DNA from: Nitrospirota bacterium
GTDB taxonomy: Bacteria; Nitrospirota; Thermodesulfovibrionia; Thermodesulfovibrionales; Dissulfurispiraceae
Length of the DNA: 64,000 bases
Assembly (NCBI GenBank): GCA_009773415.1
Contig: WSNO01000007.1
Span: 1 to 64,000, forward strand
Direction: 5' to 3'
The notes under the pieces are model-generated. The model saw only the letters and a list, made by a program, of their open reading frames with translations, did not search any database and was not told where the DNA came from. How positions within the stretch are numbered: the stretch's first letter is position 1; each line of letters begins with the position of its first letter. Of this stretch, positions 54,453-63,281 are shown piece after piece. Both the position numbers and the translations under genes were made by a program.

Positions 54453-55100
54453 ATGATGCAGCAGAACCGGCGTGGCCAGCTTGGAGAAATACTTGTCCGC
54501 AATGGAGTCATTTCGCCGGAACAACTTGAACACGCCATAAAGGCAAAGATGGCATCGAACAAACGACTTGGCGACATTCTCGTGGAATTGGGATATGTAA
54601 CTCCGGAACAGATTATTCAGCATGTTTATGCGCAGCTTGCGGAGCGTATTCAGAAGGTTCTCGTGCCGATGGTCAGTTTCAAGGAAAAGATGGCAGACTT
54701 TTATATGGCATCTGCTGACAGCTTTACTGAACACGCTCGGATCTGGCGTCTGCTCGCGGCTGCTGCCCGTGCTCAGGCGGAGGACATTCGTTCGCTTATC
54801 AAGGCGATATATTTGCAACCGGATCTTTTTACTGTTAATATGATCTTCACGACTGAGTCTGTGGATACCATTCTCCATGGTGTGCTGAACACTATTGAAC
54901 GTGTAAAAAGCGGCAGCCTGACTCATAATCAGTCGTTGTACCTTGCGCGTGACGTTGAGAATTCAATGCTGGTTTCCAGGCTTCCTGATGTGCTGACAAC
55001 GAACGATGCCGAGTGGAGAAAGCGTTTCATGCAGCAGAAACAGGAACTTTTTCACCATCGCAAGGTTATTGCTGATGCCATCGCCGGCCTGAAAAAATAA
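54453..55100 (+). CDS. Protein with MshEN/GspE-N-like N-terminal motif, function unknown
   Basis: The 215 residues open with two tandem motifs (LGEILVRNGVISPEQLEHAI and LGDILVELGYVTPEQIIQHV) typical of the N-terminal domain of type II secretion and pilus ATPases, a domain that binds c-di-GMP in MshE. The rest (about 60-215) is helical, has no ATPase motifs, and I do not recognise it. GAGGAGGAAGAG marks the start. A diadenylate cyclase gene begins 19 bases downstream, so the two are probably one operon. Confidence 0.7.
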   Translation: MMQQNRRGQLGEILVRNGVISPEQLEHAIKAKMASNKRLGDILVELGYVTPEQIIQHVYAQLAERIQKVLVPMVSFKEKMADFYMASADSFTEHARIWRLLAAAARAQAEDIRSLIKAIYLQPDLFTVNMIFTTESVDTILHGVLNTIERVKSGSLTHNQSLYLARDVENSMLVSRLPDVLTTNDAEWRKRFMQQKQELFHHRKVIADAIAGLKK

Positions 55101-55119
55101 AGCGCGGGTACACCGCCCA

Positions 55120-56013
55120 ATGAAAGATCAAAAAACGCTTCTTCTCGAAAATGCGCTGCATATTGTTCACGATATGTCCTGCGAAAAGCTGTTCTTGTTT
55201 CTTAATGATCTTCAGGAGTGCCGATGGTTTACGCATGCTGCCATAAGCAGCAGGGATCGTATTGTGATTGTCGTGCCCCGCGAAGCCGACATCCGTGATG
55301 TCAAACTGAAAACTGCCTGCTGTGCTGTTGTGCCGAGTTGGTCGGGCAATCAGACGCGCTTTTCCCGCATCAAATACGCTTTTCTCAGCGCCGTTATGAA
55401 CAACGTTATACAATCAACGAGCAGGGTTGTCTGCGTGCTTGGACCCCACGGCAAACCGCACCTCGATACTATTACAATTCACGACCTCAGGCAATCATGG
55501 AGCGAAGACTTCCCTTTCGATGTCGAGTTACTGATTCACAATAGGGCATTTCATACGGTAATGGCTGTTGTTGATATTGCTCTTGATATCGGAGCCCTTG
55601 GGCGGGAAGGCAAATCGGTCGGAACCATATTTGTGATCGGTGATGCTGATGCCGTTATGAAGTCTTCGCGTCAGGTGGTGTTCAATCCATTTAAGGGGTA
55701 TCCGAAAAGAGAACGACTCATTACCGTTGGGCATGTCGTAGAGAGTGTGAAAGAACTCGCAAAGCTCGACGGCGCAATTATCATCTCCGGTGAGGGGGTT
55801 GTGGAGGCAGCAGGCCGTCATCTCGAAGCTTCGCCGGTTACTGAAAAAAAGTTCGGCGGACTTGGTGCCCGACATCGCTCGGCTGCCGGCATCACGAGAA
55901 AAACAAATGCAGTCGCAATTGTAGTTTCAGAAAGCACGGGCAGGGTGACCCTCTTTCAGCGGGGGCGCATTCTTGCAACCCTGGAGCCGCAGATCAGCCG
56001 CAGAATGGTTTAG
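55120..56013 (+). CDS. Diadenylate cyclase, DacZ-like
   Basis: The 297-residue protein should make c-di-AMP from two ATP. Residues about 150-290 form a DisA_N/DAC domain: VVDIALDIGALGREGKSVGT, the catalytic DGA (LAKLDGAIIISG) and GLGARHRSAAGIT with the RHR motif. The N-terminal 140 residues have an alpha/beta pattern like that of DacZ-type enzymes rather than the membrane segment of CdaA or the DNA-binding domains of DisA. No ribosome site is obvious. It follows the MshEN-like gene and converges on a decayed flavin reductase. Confidence 0.88.
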   Translation: MKDQKTLLLENALHIVHDMSCEKLFLFLNDLQECRWFTHAAISSRDRIVIVVPREADIRDVKLKTACCAVVPSWSGNQTRFSRIKYAFLSAVMNNVIQSTSRVVCVLGPHGKPHLDTITIHDLRQSWSEDFPFDVELLIHNRAFHTVMAVVDIALDIGALGREGKSVGTIFVIGDADAVMKSSRQVVFNPFKGYPKRERLITVGHVVESVKELAKLDGAIIISGEGVVEAAGRHLEASPVTEKKFGGLGARHRSAAGITRKTNAVAIVVSESTGRVTLFQRGRILATLEPQISRRMV

Positions 56014-56015
56014 GA

Positions 56016-56604
56016 TCATTTGTCCGTGTCTTTTTTGCCAGATCCCTTGCCGACTCCCCAGGCTCTGCCCATGTGTTTCCCGATGCCCCAGTAGTTGTTG
56101 TCGTGCATCGAGACGACAAACGGCTTCATTTTCGAAATGTCAGGCAATCCGTTCGTCAGGAACCCTTTACTCGTAAACGTATCAACAATCTCACCGACAA
56201 AGATCTCATGCGATGCTCCCACATCAACGACCTGAACAACGCGGCATTCCATGTTGAGCGGACATTCGCGAATCATCGGCGCGGTTGCGAGTGTGTCGTA
56301 AAAGCTGGTGAAGATCTTCGATTTGTCGACGTTTTTGCCTGAAATGAGGCCAATGTGGTCCGTCACCTCGACCTGGTTATCGGTCGGGATATTGACGCTG
56401 AATGTCCGGTGTTCACGAATACCGATGTTTGTATAGTGAGTGCGATGAGAAGCAAATGCTAGCATTGGCGGCATATGCTGGACAATACCGATGTATGCGA
56501 TGGTGCTGAAGTTGGGTTATCCAGTCACAAGAACTCCGATGATGACGTATGGCATCAGATAAAGGTATGTTCTTGTTCCTTATAGATATTTTATTGCTGC
56601 TCAT
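56016..56604 (-). pseudogene. Flavin reductase-like protein, disrupted by frameshift and stop
   Basis: The long open part (56474-56016) encodes a flavin-reductase-like FMN-binding barrel (AFASHRTHYTNIGIREHRTF, EIFVGEIVDTF). The missing N-terminus is found upstream in the same frame as YLMPYVIIGVLVTG, then TAA at 56519-56517, then PNFSTIAYIGIVQHMPP. The stop replaces the Lys expected in the conserved GKPNF. Further up, a GGAGGAG site and ATG at 56604 (MSSNKISIRNKN) are in another frame. The gene therefore carries a frameshift and a nonsense change and is probably inactive. Confidence 0.8.
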
Positions 56605-56719
56605 AAGCTCCTCCGTGTGCTTTTTCTACAGTATAGAGTTAAAAAGAACTTTCTGACAGCTGATAATAGTGTGATAAAATATACTAGTACGTATACGCTT
56701 TTTTTGTGAAAGGATTATC

Positions 56720-58936
56720 TTGCCTGAACAATTTTATGATGGCAGTGTTTTTCATCTGCGCAAGCTTGTTTATGAACTGAATATCCTTCGTCGCCACATC
56801 AGTTCCTATCCGCAGGGTCACCCAATGGTTGAACAGACGCTTCAGAAAGCCAGCGCGACTGTCAGCGATCTGTTGCCGCAAACCGGCAACCTGACCATAG
56901 GGATTGCCCGCGACACGCTTGTTTTGGGTGACGAGGTTCTTGATGCGTCTGAGTCCGCGGTTCGCGATTTTGCACATGCGTTGTTTTCGCACGGTATTGT
57001 GTCTCTCACATTTCATGTCGGACTGCGGCCTGATGAGTTGCGCCGCTTTAACGAATGCCTCATGTTCAAGCCTGAAGAGATGAGGACACCGGATGACTTC
57101 AGAAGAGTATTTGATGCTTTGGAGTTCGAGCATATCGGCATCGGCATGATTGACTATGGATCTCTTCAAGTTCGTGACGGACTGCAGGACGCGGTTGACG
57201 AATCATCTGATTTTTGGGAGCGTTTTGTCAAAGGAGTTCTTGCGGGTTCACTGAGCGGCAGCGGCGCTGCTCTAAATGCTTCTATGTATTCCTATGAGCC
57301 GCCGGAAGTCCTTGCTGAGATGCTCTCTGACTGTGTTTCCGGAGAAAGAGGCACGTCGCTTTCTGCCTTGCTCGGCATGTTCGGGCACTTTCTGCAGCGG
57401 GTGGACGAGAACGTTGTGGTTCGCGAGTCTCATTCCCTGGCGAGATTTATTCGTTTCCTGCAATCTCTGAAACCGAATATCCGTGAATATTTTCTGGAGA
57501 GTGCCGCAGAAGCACTGTCTGACCGTCCTGCTGTGGCAGAAGCTTTTTTTAATACCTTCTCAAACGATCTGCTTGCCGACATGCTGAATGCCGGTCTGCA
57601 GAAAGAAATCTCCGCGCCCCCAGCGATTATGGGGCTTCTTCAGCGTCTGGGGGAAACTTGCGCCATTCGATTCCCTGCGGCCGGATCCGAACCGGAGAAA
57701 GGGGCAGATGTTCCTGAAAATGCGACTGTTCTTGCGGATGAACGGCTCAGGGAGAAGCTGCAGGTTATTTTCCAGGAAGAGCACCATGATAAGTTTGTCC
57801 CCGATGAGTATAATGCAACCCTGCAGTCCCTGCTTGCAAACCGTGAGTTCACCAAATCGGAAGAGCGGGATATTCTGGCGCTGCGAGCAACACTTTCAGA
57901 GCATGGGGTTGAAGTCAAGGTATCCAATATTATTCTTGAACTGCTCGATATGTCCTTTGAATTGCTTTATATATCTGTTGATGTCGGAATTGACAGCGAT
58001 ACCCTTGGTCGGAATCTTCTGGATCTCTGCGGCTATTTCGTCAGGATGGGCGACTTTGCTGCACTGGCAGGCATATACGAGCGCACTCAAAGGCTATCGC
58101 ACTCAGAAGAGCAGCGTGAAAGGCTTCGGCTCGCCTTTCTGCAGCCCGACTTTATCGAAGAAATACTGCAGGCTCCGGTTATCTGGGGAAAACAGAAGTT
58201 TGAGGAGATTGGGGAGCTCATACGCCTTGTAGGGGAGCCGTTCATAGACCCGATACTGGATCGCTTGGCGGACGAAAACAACCTGTCACTGCGTCGTTTT
58301 TACGTGGATCGTCTCTCCGAAATGGGCTCTTCTGCGATAGCTAAAATCGGCGCCAGATTAAATGATCATCGCTGGTATTTTGTAAGAAATCTCGTGGTAA
58401 TCCTGCGGAACACCGAAAGTCCGGCCATTCTGCCGTTTCTCCGCTCATTGCAGCGGCATTCCCATCCTAAGGTGCGGCAGGATGTCCAGAAAGCCCTTCT
58501 GCAGTTTCACGACACTACTGCTCTGGCAATGCTTCTGGCCGATTTGGATGCCGGAGACGTTGAAGTGAAAATGGGAGCTATTCGTCTCGCTGAGAAACAC
58601 TGGAATCAGGATATCATCAGGAAGCTCGTGCTTATTCTCGAGTCGGGCGGACTATCTTCTGATGAGATTTCTATGAAGCAGGCGGCAGTCCGCGCGCTCA
58701 CAGGGATTGGCGATGCGTCTTGCCTTCCTTCGTTTGAGCGGATTCTCCGGAGCAGGAACTTTTTCCGGCAGGGAGCTCTCAATCAGCTCAAGGAGTCGAT
58801 TGTGATATCCCTGGGGGACTTCCGTTCACCGCAGGCCGGCGAACTTCTGCAGAGCGTCTGTAAGTTCGGCAGCAATGAACTCGCCCGGAAAGCCAGAGAA
58901 ACAGCAGCACGCGCGGAGCGGCGACATGAAAACTGA
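56720..58936 (+). CDS. Large HEAT-repeat protein with unnamed N-terminal domain
   Basis: The 738-residue soluble protein has an N-terminal domain (about 8-150) marked by YPQGHPMVEQTLQKA, LVLGDEVLD and VRDFAHALFSHGI. A helical middle follows, then HEAT/PBS-type repeats from about residue 510 to the end (LPFLRSLQRHSHPKVRQDVQKALLQF and later repeats). The N-terminal domain resembles that of the next gene product, which is HD-GYP. HEAT repeats suggest a protein-binding scaffold. The start is TTG with AAAGGA ahead. The next gene overlaps its end by 11 bases. Confidence 0.8.
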   Translation: MPEQFYDGSVFHLRKLVYELNILRRHISSYPQGHPMVEQTLQKASATVSDLLPQTGNLTIGIARDTLVLGDEVLDASESAVRDFAHALFSHGIVSLTFHVGLRPDELRRFNECLMFKPEEMRTPDDFRRVFDALEFEHIGIGMIDYGSLQVRDGLQDAVDESSDFWERFVKGVLAGSLSGSGAALNASMYSYEPPEVLAEMLSDCVSGERGTSLSALLGMFGHFLQRVDENVVVRESHSLARFIRFLQSLKPNIREYFLESAAEALSDRPAVAEAFFNTFSNDLLADMLNAGLQKEISAPPAIMGLLQRLGETCAIRFPAAGSEPEKGADVPENATVLADERLREKLQVIFQEEHHDKFVPDEYNATLQSLLANREFTKSEERDILALRATLSEHGVEVKVSNIILELLDMSFELLYISVDVGIDSDTLGRNLLDLCGYFVRMGDFAALAGIYERTQRLSHSEEQRERLRLAFLQPDFIEEILQAPVIWGKQKFEEIGELIRLVGEPFIDPILDRLADENNLSLRRFYVDRLSEMGSSAIAKIGARLNDHRWYFVRNLVVILRNTESPAILPFLRSLQRHSHPKVRQDVQKALLQFHDTTALAMLLADLDAGDVEVKMGAIRLAEKHWNQDIIRKLVLILESGGLSSDEISMKQAAVRALTGIGDASCLPSFERILRSRNFFRQGALNQLKESIVISLGDFRSPQAGELLQSVCKFGSNELARKARETAARAERRHEN

Positions 58937-60149
58937 GACACAGCGTGACGTCATGGCATTTCTACGCTTCTTTATCATAGCTCTGTCAAATGCTCGTATG
59001 TACACGCCCGGCCATCCCCAGGCATCCAGAATGCTCGGTAAAGCCCATGAGTCCCTGCGCGCGGCTATTGAGCAGAATGTGCGTCTGTCGTTCATGCTGC
59101 TTGATGACCATGTGGTTGTGGATAATGCGCGCCTTCCTGCCAGTATTTACACGGAGCGTTTTGCTGAAGTTTTTCGGGAGCGGGGTTGCAGTCATGTTAC
59201 TATTGCAGGGACTGTTGCCGAGGATGAACTTCGGGCGCTGGTCGGTGCTATGGCCGAGCCGTCGCAGCCTCTTCCGCAGAACCTTCCGTCCGTAGTTTTT
59301 GGCAACCTCACGCTTTCAGAGAGAGTGGAGCTGGGCATTCCGACTGATGAAGAAATCCTGCTCCCCTTGCTGAAAGACCTTCCTCAGGCAGAGCTCGACC
59401 AGTTTCAGGAGATTCAAGAGGCGATTCAGGCAGGGAAGCGGATAAATGTTTCCGGCCTTTATAACGTCGTCGGCGGTTTCGTCAACACGTTCCGTCAGGA
59501 GCAGCCCGTATTGAAGGCACTTGCTCCCCTGAGGCTGCTGGACGAATATACCTATACGCATTCCACAAATGTATGCGTGCTCAATCTTGCGCAGGCGATG
59601 TCGTTCGGAATTGACGGGCAGATATTGCACGACATAGGCGTTGCCGCCCTGTTGCACGACATCGGCAAGCTGTTCATTCCGGAAGATATCCTGACGAAGC
59701 CCGGTAAACTGACGGATAGAGAATGGCAGATTGTACGGCAGCACCCTGCCAAAGGAGCACGCTACCTTATGGACAACCCTGGGGTTCCCCGTCTTGCAGT
59801 TGCCGTCGTGTTTGAGCATCATCTCAAGTACAACCTGTCCGGCTATCCATCAGTTGCCGCGTCGTGGCAACAGAACATCTGCAGCCACATGACGACAATA
59901 TCTGATTTTTTTGACGCAATGAGGACGACGCGATCCTATCGCACGTCGATGAGGAAGGAAAACATCGGCATGGCGCTGATGAGCCTTGCCGGAAGCGAGT
60001 TCCATCCGGTCCTTGCGAAGAATTTCGTATTGTTGCTTGATGCTCTCGGAGAGAAGGAGAAGCAGCAGAAGCAATCGCCACCGGAATCTGCGCATCAGGA
60101 GACCTCCGGGAATGATACGGTAAAGCCAGAAGACAGATCGGTAGTATAG
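58926..60149 (+). CDS. HD-GYP protein, likely c-di-GMP phosphodiesterase
   Basis: The 407-residue protein has an N-terminal domain (about 5-140) with YTPGHPQASRMLGKA and LDDHVVVDN, like the upstream HEAT protein, and a C-terminal HD-GYP domain. Its motifs LLHDIGKLFIPEDIL, HPAKGARYLM, FEHHLKYNLSGYP and ISDFFDAMRTTRSYR are intact, so hydrolysis of c-di-GMP is expected. A Gln/Lys/Glu-rich tail follows. The ATG at 58926 overlaps the HEAT gene, indicating coupled translation. Confidence 0.9.
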   Translation: MKTETQRDVMAFLRFFIIALSNARMYTPGHPQASRMLGKAHESLRAAIEQNVRLSFMLLDDHVVVDNARLPASIYTERFAEVFRERGCSHVTIAGTVAEDELRALVGAMAEPSQPLPQNLPSVVFGNLTLSERVELGIPTDEEILLPLLKDLPQAELDQFQEIQEAIQAGKRINVSGLYNVVGGFVNTFRQEQPVLKALAPLRLLDEYTYTHSTNVCVLNLAQAMSFGIDGQILHDIGVAALLHDIGKLFIPEDILTKPGKLTDREWQIVRQHPAKGARYLMDNPGVPRLAVAVVFEHHLKYNLSGYPSVAASWQQNICSHMTTISDFFDAMRTTRSYRTSMRKENIGMALMSLAGSEFHPVLAKNFVLLLDALGEKEKQQKQSPPESAHQETSGNDTVKPEDRSVV

Positions 60150-60321
60150 CTCTTTGTTTCATTAAAGTATTTTTGTCTTTTCGTTCGTTGCTGCTCATGT
60201 TCGGAATCCTTTGAGGGCTGAATCGGCGGGAAATACGCACCGCTTCCGGCGGACGGAGGACTGACAGAAAATAGCACAAACGCTTCAGAAAGTTTTTGGC
60301 AGAAACCTTGAAAAGTAATCG

Positions 60322-60358
60322 TTGACATTTCAAATCAGCTATGTCATATTTATGACAT
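60322..60358 (+). promoter_or_regulatory. Promoter and overlapping palindromic operator of the sigma-54 activator gene
   Basis: TTGACA (60322-60327), a 17-base spacer and CATATT (60345-60350) lie 6 bases before the ATG at 60357. An 18-base inverted repeat, ATGTCATA-TT-TATGACAT (60341-60358), covers the -10 and the first two bases of the start codon. A bound dimer would block transcription. No Shine-Dalgarno is present, so the mRNA is probably leaderless. Confidence 0.65.
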
Positions 60359-61349
60359 GCCTTCTGAGACCGCGAAAAACGGCCAGTTACAGGAACTTAT
60401 CGGATCCTCATCCGCTATTCGTCGGGTTTACGACCTGATCGCAAAGGTTGCCCGTTCAGACAGCACCGTTTTAGTGCTTGGCGAGAGCGGAACCGGCAAG
60501 GAGCTTGTTGCCAGGACTATTCATTCCAACAGCAATCGTGCGGGAAAGCTTTTTGTTCCGGTAAACTGCGGTGCCATACCTACTGAACTGCTTGAATCTG
60601 AACTTTTCGGTCATGAAAAAGGAGCATTCACCGGCGCTGTTGCCATGCGGATCGGTCGGTTTGAACTCGCTGACGGCGGAACGATTTTTCTCGATGAAAT
60701 CGGTGAGATGCCTCCCATATTACAGGTGAAACTGCTCCGCGTTCTGCAGGATCGCGCCTTTGAGCGAATCGGCGGTACGAAAACGGTGCAGTCTGACGTG
60801 CGGATTATCGCAGCAACAAATAAAAACCTTGAGGACGCAGTGAAAGACGGCAGTTTCCGGGAAGATCTTTTTTACCGGCTGAACGTAATCCCTATAACAT
60901 TACCGCCGCTCCGGGATCGTTGTGAAGATGTGCTTGCGCTTGCCGAGTTTTTCATCAGGCGGCATGCGGCTCGTTTTGATCGCCCTCCGCTTACGCTCTC
61001 GTCCGAAGTCGTCGGGATTTTCAGGGCGTATTCATGGCCCGGCAATGTGCGCGAGCTTGAAAACACCCTGGAGCGCCTGCTCGTGCTGAGTGACGGAGAT
61101 GTGGTTGTTCCCTATGACCTGCCTGAGAAAATGTCCGGCAGGAAGCTCCCCGCTGTGCCTGATGGCGTCGGCGCAGACATTAATCCGTTTGTTGAGGGGA
61201 TTGATCTGAACGCTGCGCTGGAAGAATATGAAAAACGTCTGATTCAGCATGCGTTGAAGCTGTATAACGGTGTCAAGAGTCAGGCCGCGAAATATCTGAA
61301 TATCAACCGCACCACGTTGATAGAAAAAATGAAACGCCTCGGCATTTAG
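60357..61349 (+). CDS. Sigma-54-dependent transcriptional activator without receiver domain (PspF-like layout)
   Basis: The 330-residue protein is an AAA+ bacterial enhancer-binding protein. Walker A is GESGTGKE near residue 44, the sigma-54 contact loop GAFTGA is intact near 90, Walker B is FLDEIGEM and the sensor/R-finger region has [12 protein letters not shown] Fis-type helix-turn-helix closes the protein (residues about 290-330, [21 protein letters not shown]). No N-terminal sensor is present, so control must come from a partner or from its own expression. Its promoter carries an overlapping palindrome, suggesting autorepression. Targets are unknown. Confidence 0.92.
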   Translation: MPSETAKNGQLQELIGSSSAIRRVYDLIAKVARSDSTVLVLGESGTGKELVARTIHSNSNRAGKLFVPVNCGAIPTELLESELFGHEKGAFTGAVAMRIGRFELADGGTIFLDEIGEMPPILQVKLLRVLQDRAFERIGGTKTVQSDVRIIAATNKNLEDAVKDGSFREDLFYRLNVIPITLPPLRDRCEDVLALAEFFIRRHAARFDRPPLTLSSEVVGIFRAYSWPGNVRELENTLERLLVLSDGDVVVPYDLPEKMSGRKLPAVPDGVGADINPFVEGIDLNAALEEYEKRLIQHALKLYNGVKSQAAKYLNINRTTLIEKMKRLGI

Positions 61350-61366
61350 GAACTACGGCGGGAATC

Positions 61367-61386
61367 CTCGGCAATTCATTGCCGAG
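61367..61386. repeat. Perfect hairpin between activator gene and IS element
   Basis: CTCGGCAA and TTGCCGAG pair around TTCA, 17 bases after the activator stop. No T run follows, so it may be a terminator of the activator or the left-end hairpin used by the IS200/IS605 transposase. Confidence 0.5.
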
Positions 61387-61494
61387 ATGAGCCAGAAGTA
61401 GGCGCTTAAAGCGAACCGCGCCATGCATACAATATGTACGATGCCAGATCGTTTGCTGGCAATAATAATTGATGTTTTGTGCTATACGATATGT

Positions 61495-61893
61495 ATGCAG
61501 TTACAGCGAGGACGAACTACAGTCTACAACGTCAACTACCATATTGTATGGTCGGTAAAATATCGACGTTCTGTCCTGGTGGGGACGGTTGAAAATAGAT
61601 TGAAGGAACTGCTGCAAAAGATATCTGACGCCAAAGGATTCATGATTCAGTCCATGGAAGTGATGCCTGACCATGTCCATGTTTTTGTCTCTGGACATCC
61701 GAAGATATCATCTTCATATATGTACAAAATGCTCAAAGGGATATCGGCAAGAAGGCTGCTGATGGAATTCCCTGCTCTCAGCAAGAAGTTATGGCGCGGA
61801 CATCTTTGGAATCCATCAACGTACGTTGAAACGATTGGGCATATATCAGAAGAGGCTGTCCGTAAATACATAGAGGACCAGAAAAAGGGATAA
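61495..61893 (+). CDS. tnpA: IS200/IS605 transposase TnpA (Y1 HUH family)
   Basis: The 132-residue single-strand transposase has the HUH motif (PDHVHVFVSG, about residue 60) and a C-terminal helix EEAVRKYIEDQ with the probable nucleophilic Tyr. YNVNYHIVWSVKYRR at the N-terminus is typical. I chose ATG 61495; it lies 6 bases after TGCTATACG, an extended -10 form, with no ribosome site. Such enzymes excise and insert a circular single strand next to a short target. Confidence 0.93.
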   Translation: MQLQRGRTTVYNVNYHIVWSVKYRRSVLVGTVENRLKELLQKISDAKGFMIQSMEVMPDHVHVFVSGHPKISSSYMYKMLKGISARRLLMEFPALSKKLWRGHLWNPSTYVETIGHISEEAVRKYIEDQKKG

Positions 61894-63086
61894 TGCACAA
61901 GGCATATCGATACCGGATCTATCCTACAACTGAGCAGAAGCTCTTTCTGGACAGACACTATGGCTGTTGCCGGTTTGTGTATAATCACTTTCTGGCGCTC
62001 CGTAAGGAAAAGTGGAAGAACGAGCAGGCTTCCCTGTCCGGCTTTGACTGCAAAAAGATGCTTCCCGAACTCAAGCGTCAGCATCCATGGCTTGCAGAGG
62101 TGAACAGCCAGAGCCTACAGGCCGCTGTGCTGACCCTTGAATCCGCGTACCGTCGATTCTTCAAAGGTCTTGGTCAATATCCCCAGCCTCATAAAAAACA
62201 CTCACGGCAGGCTTTTTCGGTGACGCAGAACTTTATCCTGACAAACGGAACGCTCCGCATCCCTAAGCTGAAAACTCCTATTCGGGTGAAGCAGCACCGT
62301 CCGCTTGGCGGCCATCCGAAGAACCTTACGATTATCCGTGAATCGTCCGGCAAATACTACGCCTCGGTAGTTTGTGAGTGCGTGCCAGCTCATTTGCCTA
62401 TCTCAGACAGCACGGTCGGTGTTGACCTTGGCCTCAGGGACCTGGCCGTGTTGAGCACCGGCGAAAAGCTCGAGCATCCGAAATGGCTCCGTAAGGCCGA
62501 GAAGCGCCTTTCAAAAGCACAACGCAGGCTCAGCCGTAAGCAAAAAGGTTCTGCCAACCGGCAGAAAGTTCGAATACAAGTAGCTCGGCTTCACGAGCGC
62601 ATCAAGAACCAGCGGCAGGACTTCCTGCACAAGCTGTCTCATCGTCTCATCATCGAAAACCAAGAGGTGAGCATCGAGAGGTTGCGAGTCAGGAACATGG
62701 TCAAAAACAGACATCTTGCAAAGTCCATCTCTGATTCCGGGTGGTCAGAGCTGGCGCGGCAGTTTCACTATAAGGCTGAATGGTATGGCCGGACAGTCAA
62801 AGTGATTGATACGTTCGCACCGTCAAGCAAGACGTGTTCGATGTGCGGATACGTCCATAAAGGGCTGAAGCTCAGCCAGAGGGTTTGGCAGTGCCCGTCC
62901 TGTCTGGTTGTGCATGATCGGGATCATAATGCCGCTGTAAATATCGATATAATAGGGCAGGGCATGCCCGAAGTTACGCCTGCGGAGAGAAGGGCCGCTG
63001 CTGTATCGGTTTTCTCGATAAAGCAAGTCCGCTCGAAGAAGCACCAAGTAGGTGCAAAGAAGCAGGAAGCTCTCGCATCTCAGTAG
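61893..63086 (+). CDS. tnpB: TnpB, RNA-guided RuvC-like nuclease of IS605 family
   Basis: TnpB proteins are omega-RNA-guided DNA nucleases, ancestors of Cas12. The 397 residues include the N-terminal HTH/wedge region (YRYRIYPTTEQKLFLDRHYG), the RuvC Asp in VGVDLGLRDLAVLSTG, the Glu in VSIERLRVRN and the final Asp in HDRDHNAAVNI. A zinc ribbon with CSMCGYVHKG and CPSC separates the last two. All catalytic residues are present. The ATG overlaps the tnpA stop (TAATG). The guide RNA should come from the 3' end of the gene. Confidence 0.94.
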   Translation: MHKAYRYRIYPTTEQKLFLDRHYGCCRFVYNHFLALRKEKWKNEQASLSGFDCKKMLPELKRQHPWLAEVNSQSLQAAVLTLESAYRRFFKGLGQYPQPHKKHSRQAFSVTQNFILTNGTLRIPKLKTPIRVKQHRPLGGHPKNLTIIRESSGKYYASVVCECVPAHLPISDSTVGVDLGLRDLAVLSTGEKLEHPKWLRKAEKRLSKAQRRLSRKQKGSANRQKVRIQVARLHERIKNQRQDFLHKLSHRLIIENQEVSIERLRVRNMVKNRHLAKSISDSGWSELARQFHYKAEWYGRTVKVIDTFAPSSKTCSMCGYVHKGLKLSQRVWQCPSCLVVHDRDHNAAVNIDIIGQGMPEVTPAERRAAAVSVFSIKQVRSKKHQVGAKKQEALASQ

Positions 63087-63117
63087 TCTTGAGATGCACG
63101 GGAATTGATTCCCGTGA
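63075..63117 (+). ncRNA. Probable omega-RNA 3' scaffold / IS right-end hairpins
   Basis: Two perfect stem-loops lie end to end: GCATCTCA-N7-TGAGATGC (63075-63097) and ACGGGAAT-TG-ATTCCCGT (63098-63115). The first overlaps the tnpB stop. Such hairpins at IS605 right ends form the scaffold of the TnpB guide RNA, and the guide is read from the DNA just beyond. The 5' end of the RNA inside tnpB cannot be placed from sequence. Confidence 0.7.
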
Positions 63118-63281
63118 GTATGTCACGTGATTCTGAGTACTCCTTCCAAGTCAGAAATTTGACTTTATTGTTTAATGATTCAGAAAGCACATTCATCAAT
63201 AAAAACAACTAACCGCTTGAAAAACAAGTGAACAGTTGTTTTGGACCGAGGTGTGGCACGTTTCTTTCATCTCTTAAGAGT

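Larger units (their letters stand above)
61387..63117 (+). mobile_element. IS200/IS605-family insertion sequence (tnpA plus tnpB)
   Basis: A Y1 transposase and a TnpB gene in the same direction overlap by one base, followed by two stacked hairpins at the right end. Both genes appear intact, so the element may be active. The exact ends are not fixed by sequence alone; the left boundary lies somewhere between the activator gene and tnpA. Confidence 0.85.

Noticed and set aside
60095-60328. 77-codon minus-strand frame between HD-GYP and activator genes
   Set aside because: No ribosome site, low-complexity start, and it overlaps the end of the HD-GYP gene.
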